NCBI GenBank assembly: GCA_013288345.1
Contig: JABDCA010000021.1
Location: forward strand, 1-47,699
Source of the DNA: Bacteroidota bacterium
GTDB taxonomy: Bacteria > Bacteroidota > Bacteroidia > JABEUT01
DNA length: 47,699 nucleotides
Direction: 5' to 3'
Positions 9,593 through 16,445 of the stretch are shown in pieces. A program made the translations under genes and the position numbers. Numbering within the stretch: the stretch's first letter is position 1; each line of letters opens with the position of its first letter. The notes under the pieces are model-generated. The model was not told where the DNA came from. It did not search any database and was given only the letters and a program-made list of their open reading frames with translations.

Positions 9593-9737
9593 TACAAGAG
9601 TGAGATTATGGGAATCTCAAATGCAAATTTGCTGTAGTATATGCATTTCATGTCATAATTTCTATCAGCACGGAAAAACAGACTGTAAACACTATTAAAG
9701 AATCGATTAACTACTCTTTTAGCTTTCTCTTAATGAA

Positions 9738-10139
9738 TTAGTTCGCAAACTCTATTTCTATTTTCTTCATACACAAATTAAAGGGCAATGTAACAAGGGC
9801 TTTATAATCCTCACCTGCTGCGTACATGTCATCGTCATCTTCTTCATAATACCAATTTACCGTTACTTTATTACCACGGTAATAAAAAACTTCAAGTAGC
9901 CTGAATACATCAAGCAGATATTTTGATGAAGCAGTATTAAAGTATTCCAGATAAATATCTACTTGTGTAGGGAGTGCTTTATTATCTTCTATATAACGGG
10001 CTAAATATTCTTTCAGCGGCTTATAAAACTCTGCCGCATTCTCAGGAATTGACTTACCACTAATTTCAAGTCGACCATTCTTCATGTCAAATTTTATAAC
10101 TGGTGTCTTAGTTGTTGGCTTTACTATCAAAGTTTCCAT
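9738..10139 (-). CDS. SiaC family regulatory phosphoprotein (DUF1987)
   Basis: The 133-residue protein covers the whole DUF1987/SiaC family: an N-terminal strand region (KTPVIKFDMKNGRLEISG), the helix with EFYKPL, and the central YLEYFNTASSK motif. Thr69 in that motif corresponds to the region phosphorylated in Pseudomonas SiaC (Thr68). A C-terminal VTVNWYYEEDDDDM segment follows. In P. aeruginosa SiaC is phosphorylated by the kinase SiaB, dephosphorylated by the phosphatase SiaA, and activates the diguanylate cyclase SiaD. None of those partners is in this window, so its partner here is unknown. It is transcribed divergently from the Mla operon, with phased operator site E in front. Confidence 0.9.
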   Translation of the reverse strand: METLIVKPTTKTPVIKFDMKNGRLEISGKSIPENAAEFYKPLKEYLARYIEDNKALPTQVDIYLEYFNTASSKYLLDVFRLLEVFYYRGNKVTVNWYYEEDDDDMYAAGEDYKALVTLPFNLCMKKIEIEFAN

Positions 10140-10195
10140 ATAATATATTGTATTAAAGAAGTCAATTAATCACCCTAATTAGGGCTATTTTAAAG

Positions 10196-10284
10196 GAAAG
10201 GTACAATTCGAATATTCTGCATTTTAAAATAATCGATAAACCAATAAAAATAAATGGTGAACCAATCCAATTGCATAACGAACC
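10196..10284 (-). promoter_or_regulatory. Phased 9-mer operator and promoter of the SiaC gene (site E)
   Basis: This is the clearest array: CGATAAACC (10234-10242), TGGTGAACC (10255-10263) and TAACGAACC (10276-10284) on the + strand, at 21 and 21 bp. Two copies are also followed by AAT and one by AAA. A -7 TACCTTTC (complement of 10203-10196) lies 30 bp from the proximal box, and the gene starts at 10139. Confidence 0.75.
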
Positions 10285-10330
10285 AAAGTACCAACTCAAA
10301 AAAATCAGTATACTTCTAATTTCCTTTTTT

Positions 10331-10418
10331 AATTCACCACCAATTTATAATGGTTCATCGAAAAGATTCATCATTCACATTCTTATTTAGTAGAATTATG
10401 TTCCAGAATCTATCTTAA
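10331..10418 (+). promoter_or_regulatory. Phased 9-mer operator and promoter of the MlaEFD-like operon (site F)
   Basis: AATTCACCA (10331-10339) and GGTTCATCG (10352-10360) are 21 bp apart. A third copy, CATTCACAT, is at 10372-10380 (20 bp on). The -7 TATCTTAA at 10411-10418 lies 30 bp after the third copy. It faces away from site E, so the 368-bp spacer 10140-10507 carries two opposed arrays. The leader to the ATG at 10508 is about 85 nt. Confidence 0.65.
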
Positions 10419-10507
10419 AATGCTTGAAGGGCTACTTTATATTATAAAAGATTATTTGTGGAATACCACCGATGTAACACCGGCATAATCCTGTAAAAAC
10501 ATGTTTA

Positions 10508-11326
10508 ATGCATGGCAAAATGAAACAACTAAGTACAACTGATCATATAAAATCACTAAGGGGAAGGGGAAGTGCTGTACTTAAGGGTTTCTTTATGGCT
10601 GTTTCTCAACTTACTGATTTTGTGCTGCGGTTTTTTAAAGAGCTTTTCAAGCCACCTTATGAATTTAGCGAATTTGCCAAACAGTCTTATCTAATAGGCA
10701 ATAAATCATTTCTATTAGTGGCAATTACTGCTTTTATTATGGGGCTTGTGCTAACAATTCAATCGAGGCCTGTACTTGTAGAATTTGGCGCAGAATCGTG
10801 GTTGCCTTCTATGGTTGCAGTTTCAATTGTGAGGGAAATAGGGCCAGTAATAACGGCATTAATTTTTGCAGGAAAGGTTGGATCAGGGATTGGTGCAGAA
10901 TTAGCATCGATGAGGGTAACCGAGCAAATTGATGCAATGGAAGTATCAGGAATAAACCCGTTTAAATACATTGTGGTAACAAGAATCTTATCCACTACTC
11001 TTATGCTTCCTTTATTGGTAATTTTTGCTGATGCTATTGCAATATACGGTTCGTATTTTGGCGTTAACTTAAAAGAAAGTGTAAGCTTCCATTTGTTTTT
11101 TTTGCAAGTGTTCCAAAAGCTTGATTTTACTGATGTTTTCCCCGCTTTCATCAAAACATTCTTTTTCGGTTTTTCAATTGGACTCATTGGATGTTATATA
11201 GGCTATAATGCGAATACCGGAACAGAAGGCGTAGGAAAAGCAGCGAATTCAGCAGTGGTTTTTGGATCATTAATGGTTTTCCTCGTTGATATGATAGCTG
11301 TTCAAATAACAAGTTTATTTACCTGA
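10508..11326 (+). CDS. mlaE: MlaE-family ABC transporter permease
   Basis: The 272-residue integral membrane protein spans the MlaE/PF02405 permease family. It shows five or six hydrophobic segments and the family signature region VREIGPVITALIFAGKVGSGIGAE followed by MRVTEQIDAMEVSG (about residues 98-145). It would form the inner-membrane channel of a phospholipid or other lipid transporter with the ATPase and MCE protein encoded next. A second in-frame ATG at 10520 is an alternative start. It is first in a three-gene operon, with the ATPase gene starting 6 bp after its stop. Confidence 0.92.
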   Translation: MHGKMKQLSTTDHIKSLRGRGSAVLKGFFMAVSQLTDFVLRFFKELFKPPYEFSEFAKQSYLIGNKSFLLVAITAFIMGLVLTIQSRPVLVEFGAESWLPSMVAVSIVREIGPVITALIFAGKVGSGIGAELASMRVTEQIDAMEVSGINPFKYIVVTRILSTTLMLPLLVIFADAIAIYGSYFGVNLKESVSFHLFFLQVFQKLDFTDVFPAFIKTFFFGFSIGLIGCYIGYNANTGTEGVGKAANSAVVFGSLMVFLVDMIAVQITSLFT

Positions 11327-11332
11327 ACCATA

Positions 11333-12061
11333 ATGGAATCAATTATAATAGAAATAGAGCATTTGAAAAAATCATTTGGCAGTAACAAGGTTCTGACCGA
11401 TATTAATTTACAGGTTAAGAAAGGTGAAAGCGTGGCAATACTTGGAAAATCGGGGACTGGCAAATCAGTACTTATAAAATGCTTAGTGGGTTTGCTTGAA
11501 GCGGATAAAGGCAGTATAGGGATACTTGGTAAAAACATTAGTGATTTAGATGAGAATGGATTAAACGAGATAAGAAAGAAAATTGGCTTTCTTTTTCAAA
11601 GCGCTGCTTTATATGATTCCTTAACAGTGCGTGAAAACCTTGAATTCCCCCTTCGTAATTTTCCTCCGAAATCAGAAGATGAGCTTAATGCCATAGTATT
11701 AGAGGCATTACAAAATGTAAACCTTAAGGAGGCAATTGATAAAATGCCATCGGAGCTTTCAGGTGGAATGAGAAAAAGAGTTGGGTTAGCGCGCTCACTG
11801 ATCTTAAAACCCGAAATAATGTTCTATGATGAGCCTACAACGGGCTTAGACCCAATTACATCTAAAGAAATCAGTCGGTTGATATTAGAAATGCAAAGAA
11901 AATATAATACCACATCCATTATTATTACACATGACGTTGAATGTGCACGTATTGCTTCCAATCGTATGGTAGTTATAGATGATGGGGTATGTATTGCAGA
12001 AGGAACTTTTAAGGAATTATCTAAATCAGAAAATAAAAACGTTAAGGCATTCTTTGAATAA
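11333..12061 (+). CDS. mlaF: MlaF-family ABC transporter ATP-binding protein
   Basis: The 242-residue ABC ATPase has Walker A GKSGTGKS (residues 38-45), Q-loop FLFQSAALYDSLTV, signature LSGGMRKRVGLARSL, Walker B IMFYDEPTTGLDP and switch His in IIITHD. The MRKRVGLARS signature and its position between mlaE and mlaD identify it as the energising subunit of an MCE lipid transporter. No accessory C-terminal domain is present. The mlaD-type gene starts 17 bp after it. Confidence 0.93.
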   Translation: MESIIIEIEHLKKSFGSNKVLTDINLQVKKGESVAILGKSGTGKSVLIKCLVGLLEADKGSIGILGKNISDLDENGLNEIRKKIGFLFQSAALYDSLTVRENLEFPLRNFPPKSEDELNAIVLEALQNVNLKEAIDKMPSELSGGMRKRVGLARSLILKPEIMFYDEPTTGLDPITSKEISRLILEMQRKYNTTSIIITHDVECARIASNRMVVIDDGVCIAEGTFKELSKSENKNVKAFFE

Positions 12062-12078
12062 CATAAAAATCTATTGAC

Positions 12079-12762
12079 ATGAAAAAGAATACTGGCAACA
12101 AAATAGGGCTTGGAGCATTTGTCACCACTGGTTTATTACTCTTTGTAATAGGGATATACTTTATTGGTCAAAGGCAACAATTATTCAGAGAGACATTTCA
12201 GATAAGTGCCATATTTAAGAACGTGAACGGGCTTCAGCCAGGAAATAATGTAAGGTTCTCAGGCATTAATGTTGGTATAGTAAATAACATTACCCAGACT
12301 ACTGATACAACAGTAAGAGTAGATATGCAAATTGATGAACGAACACGGAAATTCATAAAAAAGAACGCAAAAGCAAGTATAGGAACAGATGGATTAATGG
12401 GTAATAAGATTGTACTAATAGCGCCAGGAACCAGTAGTGAAAAAGGGATACAAAACGATGATTTCATTGAAGCAGCAATACCTATAAATATGGATGATGT
12501 ATTGTTAAAACTAAAAACAACTGAAGATAATGCCTCCAATATTACAAGCGATTTAGCTGTAATAATGAAAAACATCCGAATGGGTAAAGGCACTATTGGA
12601 ATGCTTTTTATGGATACAGTTTTTGCCCAAAACCTTGGGGTTGCAGTAGTTAATGTAAAACAAGGCTCACAGGGATTCAAACAAAATATGGATGCTGCCA
12701 GTAAGAGTTTTCTATTAAAAGGATTACTGAAAAAGAAGGAACCGGCAAAAAAAGATCATTAA
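12079..12762 (+). CDS. mlaD: MlaD/MCE-domain lipid transport protein
   Basis: The 227-residue protein has one N-terminal membrane anchor (about 9-29) and an MCE domain (about 38-115: FKNVNGLQPGNNVRFSGINVGIV ... IGTDGLMGNKIV). A predicted helical C-terminal part ends with a basic FLLKGLLKKKE tail. MCE proteins form hexameric rings in the periplasm that pass lipids between membranes. The C-terminal extension is short, so it resembles a single-ring MlaD more than a long tunnel-forming MCE protein. MlaB, MlaC and an MlaA-like outer membrane partner are not adjacent. Confidence 0.92.
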   Translation: MKKNTGNKIGLGAFVTTGLLLFVIGIYFIGQRQQLFRETFQISAIFKNVNGLQPGNNVRFSGINVGIVNNITQTTDTTVRVDMQIDERTRKFIKKNAKASIGTDGLMGNKIVLIAPGTSSEKGIQNDDFIEAAIPINMDDVLLKLKTTEDNASNITSDLAVIMKNIRMGKGTIGMLFMDTVFAQNLGVAVVNVKQGSQGFKQNMDAASKSFLLKGLLKKKEPAKKDH

Positions 12763-12795
12763 AAAAGGAGCATTCAATCTATTTCTCCAATCAGC

Positions 12796-12885
12796 TATTC
12801 ACCATTTAGTTCGGCACTTTTAAATTGAATATTCTGTTGTTTATCGAAAACATCCATTCATTACTTACACGGTTATTTAGTTTTA
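12796..12885 (+). promoter_or_regulatory. Phased 9-mer operator and promoter of the lipoprotein-DUF5670 gene (site G)
   Basis: TATTCACCA (12796-12804) and TGTTTATCG (12838-12846) are 42 bp apart, with a poor in-phase copy CTTTTAAAT at 12817-12825. A -7 TAGTTTTA (12878-12885) lies 31 bp after the last box and 31 bp before the ATG at 12917. Confidence 0.6.
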
Positions 12886-12916
12886 GTATCTAAAAACCTC
12901 ATAAATCTAAATCGTC

Positions 12917-13516
12917 ATGAAAAAACTATTCAAACTCGGAACCACTTTACTTTCCATAACTATTTTACTCTCATCATGCGGATCAAGCTTTACAGTAATG
13001 AAGCGACATTATAACAGCGGCTATTATGTTGATTATACTGAATCGCATAAAGAAATTACTCCCAAGGCAGAAGGTAGAATTCCTCAGCCAGCATCAGTTA
13101 GTTCAATTAGTGTTGCTGATGCCCCTGTAAAACAAACCGGCACATCTCTAAATTCTGCCCAATCAGTTAAAGAAGAAAGCCGTGCTATATCACCAAATCA
13201 GAGAAAGGAGTCGTTTAAAACTAATTTAGTTGCAATTAGCAAACTTAGCCATATAACTAAATTAGGAATTATAGATGCTCCGAATTCTGAAAACAAGCAA
13301 CCACTTTTTCAATCCCCCACAATAAGTAATGCTATCTCAGATGATGGCGGAGGAGAAAGAGCTGCGCTTAGCCTATTATGGCTGGTTATTGTAATTGTAT
13401 TAATACTATGGCTAATAGGTATTTTAGCAGGTGGCTTTGGCTTAGGTGGGCTGATCAATCTGCTGCTGCTTGTGGCATTGATACTATTAATACTGTGGTT
13501 ATTAAGAGTAATTTAA
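12917..13516 (+). CDS. Lipoprotein fused to a C-terminal DUF5670/lmo0937-like membrane hairpin
   Basis: The 199-residue protein starts with a lipoprotein signal (Cys21 in LLSSCGSS). A polar, low-complexity linker (about 30-145) follows. The last 50 residues are two hydrophobic segments separated by GGFGLGGLIN. This end resembles the free-standing lmo0937/DUF5670 small membrane proteins that are often stress-induced. The topology is odd: an acylated N-terminus outside the cytoplasmic membrane combined with a C-terminal membrane hairpin. It is a single-gene unit between promoter site G and a long-loop terminator. The family assignment rests on pattern recognition of the C-terminus only. Confidence 0.68.
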   Translation: MKKLFKLGTTLLSITILLSSCGSSFTVMKRHYNSGYYVDYTESHKEITPKAEGRIPQPASVSSISVADAPVKQTGTSLNSAQSVKEESRAISPNQRKESFKTNLVAISKLSHITKLGIIDAPNSENKQPLFQSPTISNAISDDGGGERAALSLLWLVIVIVLILWLIGILAGGFGLGGLINLLLLVALILLILWLLRVI

Positions 13517-13553
13517 TTATTCCTAAGTACTATTTATTCAATATTTTTTATCT

Positions 13554-13628
13554 GAGCCCCTTCCTGCGACAAACATCATCCTCTTATCCTTGGCGAACTG
13601 AGCAATCAGGAAGGGGCTCTTTTTTTTT
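13554..13628 (+). terminator. Rho-independent terminator with unusually long loop
   Basis: A perfect 13-bp stem (GAGCCCCTTCCTG at 13554-13566, CAGGAAGGGGCTC at 13607-13619) closes a 40-nt loop and is followed by nine T. It ends the lipoprotein-DUF5670 transcript. The next promoter (site H) starts 25 bp further on. Confidence 0.9.
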
Positions 13629-13653
13629 AGTATTTTTTACCGATAATATATTT

Positions 13654-13743
13654 GTTTTACCCACTAATCCCAGCTATTAAGCTATTCTTTCCCAGTATTC
13701 ATAGAAATTGAACACTAAAAATTTATTATTGGGTTTACCTTGC
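13654..13743 (+). promoter_or_regulatory. Phased 9-mer operator and promoter of the outer-membrane barrel gene (site H)
   Basis: GTTTTACCC (13654-13662), TATTAAGCT (13675-13683, weak) and TATTCATAG (13696-13704) are at 21-bp steps. A -7 TACCTTGC (13736-13743) lies 31 bp further on. This places the transcript start near 13750, which excludes the upstream ATG at 13708 as start of the barrel gene. Confidence 0.58.
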
Positions 13744-13785
13744 ATATGTAAAGGTTCTTTAGATCTTAATATAAACCCTTTAAAT

Positions 13786-14436
13786 ATGAATACAATGAAA
13801 ACAAACCTGAAAATATCAGCAACAGCATTAAGAGTGTTAATGCCTGTATTAATGTCACTTTTTGTCTTTTTTCCGAAAGAGCAACAAGCACAATCATTTA
13901 CAACAGGAATTACTGTTGGAGCATCTACTGCTTCCGTCAATCTATCAAATGTAGGTAACTCTTTTACAAGTACCATTAAAGGGAATAATGTAATGGGGTT
14001 TGAAGGCGGTCTATTTGAACGGCTCAATTTGGGGCCACTTTTCATAAAACCAATGGTGTTACTTAGTTATCAGGGTGGAACTGCTACTTATTATAATAAT
14101 GATGGCAGTATTAGCAGCTCAAAATTTGATTATGGCAATATTGAGATCCCTCTCCTTTTAGGATTAAATATACTTGGCCCTGTTCGTATAGAGGCTGGCC
14201 CAGTTTATAATTGGATATATATGACTCAATTTAATGATGATAACACAGTAAAGGTAAATCCATCAGGGCTCGGCTATCGTGCCGGTACTAATATTGAACT
14301 AGGAATGATAAATTTAGGGCTTGCTTACCAGGGGCTAACTAATAAGTCGGATAATAGTACAACAACAACATTCAAATCGCCTAATGAATTAATTTTTAGC
14401 GTAGCTCTTTGTTTTGGCGGAGGAGAAAGTAAGTAG
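13786..14436 (+). CDS. Outer-membrane beta-barrel protein (PorT/OmpW-like small barrel)
   Basis: The protein has 216 residues from the ATG at 13786; an ATG at 13795 is equally good. It has a signal peptide (ending near QQAQS), then alternating strands with Gly and aromatic residues. A segment GPLFIKPMVLLSYQGGTATYY and the closing strand ELIFSVALCFGG are typical of the small eight-stranded barrel families (PorT/outer membrane protein beta-barrel domain) common in Bacteroidota. No enzymatic residues are visible. It is probably a porin-like or structural outer-membrane protein. It has its own promoter (site H) and terminator (14467-14499). Confidence 0.72.
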   Translation: MNTMKTNLKISATALRVLMPVLMSLFVFFPKEQQAQSFTTGITVGASTASVNLSNVGNSFTSTIKGNNVMGFEGGLFERLNLGPLFIKPMVLLSYQGGTATYYNNDGSISSSKFDYGNIEIPLLLGLNILGPVRIEAGPVYNWIYMTQFNDDNTVKVNPSGLGYRAGTNIELGMINLGLAYQGLTNKSDNSTTTTFKSPNELIFSVALCFGGGESK

Positions 14437-14466
14437 TAATACTTTCCTTAAATAGCATATAATAAA

Positions 14467-14499
14467 AACGCCCTGCAGAGTTGCAAGGCGTTTTTTTTT
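14467..14499 (+). terminator. Rho-independent terminator after the barrel gene
   Basis: AACGCCCTGCA (14467-14477) pairs with TGCAAGGCGTT (14482-14492) with one mismatch and a 4-nt loop. A run of T follows. It lies 31 bp past the stop at 14436. Confidence 0.9.
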
Positions 14500-14590
14500 A
14501 TAAGATGATGTATATCCTTAGATTGATTTAAAAACAGTAGATGGTAATAAATAAGTGATATAATTCAAAAAACATTGAACTAAAACAAAT

Positions 14591-14620
14591 AGGGGCTTTA
14601 GCAGACTAGCTAAAACCCCT
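14591..14620 (-). terminator. Terminator hairpin downstream of tRNA-Val
   Basis: AGGGGCTTTAGC (14591-14602) pairs with GCTAAAACCCCT (14609-14620) with one mismatch and a 6-nt loop. It lies 12 bp past the 3' end of the minus-strand tRNA; a T-containing tail follows on both strands, so it may work in both directions. Confidence 0.75.
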
Positions 14621-14632
14621 GTTTTTATTCTG

Positions 14633-14707
14633 TGGGAGCTACCGGGTTCGAACCGATGACCCTCTGCTTGTAAGGCAGATGCTCTGAACCAGCTGAGCTA
14701 AGCTCCC
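14633..14707 (-). tRNA. tRNA-Val (anticodon TAC)
   Basis: The minus strand folds as a full cloverleaf. The acceptor stem is GGGAGCT/AGCTCCC with discriminator A. The D-arm region contains TAGCTCAGCTGG. The anticodon stem is TCTGC/GCAGA with loop CTTACAA, giving anticodon TAC, and the T-arm contains GGTTCGAACC. The 3' CCA is not encoded (CAG follows). Confidence 0.97.
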
Positions 14708-14720
14708 AAAAATGAGAGTG

Positions 14721-14749
14721 CAAATATAATATTTCTGCTTACACACCAA
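14721..14749 (-). promoter_or_regulatory. Promoter of tRNA-Val
   Basis: An exact Bacteroidota -7 TATATTTG (complement of 14728-14721) lies 13 bp before the tRNA. A TTG (complement of 14749-14747) sits 18 bp upstream as the -33 element. Confidence 0.75.
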
Positions 14750-14817
14750 CTTTTTGAAGAAAAAAGTTTTTCTAACCCACTTTTTGGGCTTACACTTAAT
14801 GGCCTTTAAAGTATTGT

Positions 14818-15198
14818 TTACCCTAACTTTTCTACCAGTATAATAGGTATAAGTGTTGCCACCATGCCTATTATTACGCTGCTAAATACATAGGTAAAGA
14901 ACTGTACCGTATGGCCTTCGCGTATGAGCAAAATGCTTTGGTATGAAAAGGCCGAAAAAGTGGTGTAACCGCCACAAATACCTGTAGCCAGGAATCCACG
15001 CCATTCGGGTGAAATATTGAGCTTACCTGTAAGGGCATAAATTAAGCCAATGGCAAAACAGCCCGTAATATTCACCAATAGCGTTCCGTAAGGAAAGGTT
15101 GATGGTATGAAACGTGCCTCGGTTGCAATTGTAACAAGGTATCGGAGAATGCTACCTATGGCTCCACCTAACCCTATTAATGTAATAGACTTTATCAT
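14818..15198 (-). CDS. crcB: Fluoride efflux channel CrcB/Fluc
   Basis: The protein has 126 residues, the normal family length. It shows four hydrophobic segments and the family motifs GGAIGSILRY near the N-terminus, FPYGTLLVNITGCF in the second segment and GICGGYTTFSAFSYQ in the third. These line the dual-topology fluoride channel, whose dimer exports F-. The start is the ATG at 15198; the frame is open further upstream, but that stretch is the fluoride riboswitch. The gene has its own promoter and riboswitch just after the glycosyltransferase gene. Confidence 0.96.
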   Translation of the reverse strand: MIKSITLIGLGGAIGSILRYLVTIATEARFIPSTFPYGTLLVNITGCFAIGLIYALTGKLNISPEWRGFLATGICGGYTTFSAFSYQSILLIREGHTVQFFTYVFSSVIIGMVATLIPIILVEKLG

Positions 15199-15213
15199 TT
15201 TAATAAGTTTTAA

Positions 15214-15270
15214 GGTAGGAGTTATTAACCCGGTTTTATCCGGATGGTTAAGGGCAAACTCCATTGCCAC
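15214..15270 (-). promoter_or_regulatory. Fluoride riboswitch (crcB motif)
   Basis: On the minus strand the first stem is GGCAA/TTGCC (15268-15264 with 15257-15253), enclosing ATGGAGT. The loop segment GGAGTT (15262-15257) is complementary to AACTCC (15223-15218), the pseudoknot of the crcB motif. A second CCGG/CCGG hairpin lies between, followed by TAATAACTCCTACC, matching the conserved 3' end. It ends 15 nt before the crcB ATG and has no terminator hairpin, so control of translation initiation is most likely. Confidence 0.9.
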
Positions 15271-15276
15271 CGATGA

Positions 15277-15284
15277 CAAATATA
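15277..15284 (-). promoter_or_regulatory. -7 promoter element of the crcB riboswitch transcript
   Basis: An exact TATATTTG (complement of 15284-15277) ends 6 bp before the 5' end of the riboswitch. The transcript would therefore begin right at the aptamer. It lies in the short spacer after the glycosyltransferase stop. Confidence 0.72.
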
Positions 15285-15292
15285 CAAATAAT

Positions 15293-16408
15293 TTACTTTT
15301 CGGGCGCCTCTTCCATTTCTATCGGCATAGAGGGCTTTGGGGTACGTATGCCACTCAGCCATTCATCAACAGTAGTTTCAAATACCTTAGGGTATAAATT
15401 ATTATTAAACCCTTTACTTGAAAATACTTTGGTAAGCGAATCTTTTAATACGAAATGCTTTTGTTGTACCCATACCGCTATCTCAAGCGCTTCAAACCGC
15501 ATGGCAAGGTATTCCTGTTCTGTTTGGCCCGGTGTGGGTATAAATAATGCACGCTTCCCTCCTATTGCAGCCAAATCCATAATGGTTGAATATCCCGGGC
15601 GACTAACAATGGCTTTGCTGCATTGTATCTTTTCCATTAACGATATTTCGTTCAAATGAGGCACTACATCTACATTGGTATGCGGACTCGATACAGCAGT
15701 ATTGCCCGGCAAGCCCTGCACTATCAATGCTTTTATATAAGGCAGCGCAGCCAATTGATTAATTACTTTCTTTTCTAATATTTTGCGCTGTGGCTCGGGG
15801 CCAGATAATAATACAAGCAGGTCGTATTTCATATCCTTGTTTCCGGTGGCAGCACTAAATCTCGATAATGGCCCAATATAGCTTGCATTAATTCCTTCGG
15901 GCAATGGGTGCGATAAATTACCTGACAGATTATCTTCTCCACTATTATCAGGTATCCAGCAGGTGTTGAATTTCTTTACAAACTCCATTACCTTATCACT
16001 GAATCGTCTGCTGCCCGCACTTGCTTGTATGTTTAGCTGGTGTGTTATAAGCACACAAGGCACTATATCTGTATATAATCCATAACGGTTATCAGAAATT
16101 ACAGCCTCAATCCTTTTCTCCTTAATTATTTTCTGTAGTTCTTTGTTCTCCCGCTTAATGGCAGACATGAGCTTGGGTATTTGTAATACAACCTTTAAGC
16201 TTGCAGGAAGAAACCATGAATATTTTACATTATAGCCTTTAAGTAGTACATGTTCAATACCCGGAAACTGTTCTTGCAAAAGCTTTAGTTGGGCACCATC
16301 AGATGCTACAACTACTTCAATACCTTTTGCACGAAGATGCTTTATAATGGGTATACATCGGGTGGCATGGCCAAGTCCCCAATCGAGCGGACTTATTAAT
16401 ACGCGCAC
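15293..16408 (-). CDS. GT-B fold glycosyltransferase (MurG/GT28-like)
   Basis: The 371-residue protein opens with MRVLISPLDWGLGHATRC, the glycine-rich N-terminal loop of GT-B transferases acting on nucleotide sugars. A C-terminal domain contains KAIVSRPGYSTIMDLAAIG and FIPTPGQTEQEYLAMR, resembling the donor-binding Glyco_tran_28_C region. It is soluble, without signal or membrane segment. Sugar and acceptor cannot be told; lipid or envelope glycosylation is a reasonable guess. It follows the NatAB-like genes by 37 bp and may be cotranscribed with them. Confidence 0.82.
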   Translation of the reverse strand: MRVLISPLDWGLGHATRCIPIIKHLRAKGIEVVVASDGAQLKLLQEQFPGIEHVLLKGYNVKYSWFLPASLKVVLQIPKLMSAIKRENKELQKIIKEKRIEAVISDNRYGLYTDIVPCVLITHQLNIQASAGSRRFSDKVMEFVKKFNTCWIPDNSGEDNLSGNLSHPLPEGINASYIGPLSRFSAATGNKDMKYDLLVLLSGPEPQRKILEKKVINQLAALPYIKALIVQGLPGNTAVSSPHTNVDVVPHLNEISLMEKIQCSKAIVSRPGYSTIMDLAAIGGKRALFIPTPGQTEQEYLAMRFEALEIAVWVQQKHFVLKDSLTKVFSSKGFNNNLYPKVFETTVDEWLSGIRTPKPSMPIEMEEAPEK

Positions 16409-16445
16409 AATACTTTATTTTTTAAGGGTGTCACAAACTTAATTC

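Noticed and set aside
13708-13785. Upstream start of the outer-membrane barrel gene at 13708
   Set aside because: It would place the start upstream of the predicted -7 at 13736-13743 and spoil the signal peptide.
15199-15279. N-terminal extension of CrcB to 15279
   Set aside because: The stretch forms the fluoride riboswitch and an exact promoter element overlaps its upstream end; the family starts at the 15198 ATG.
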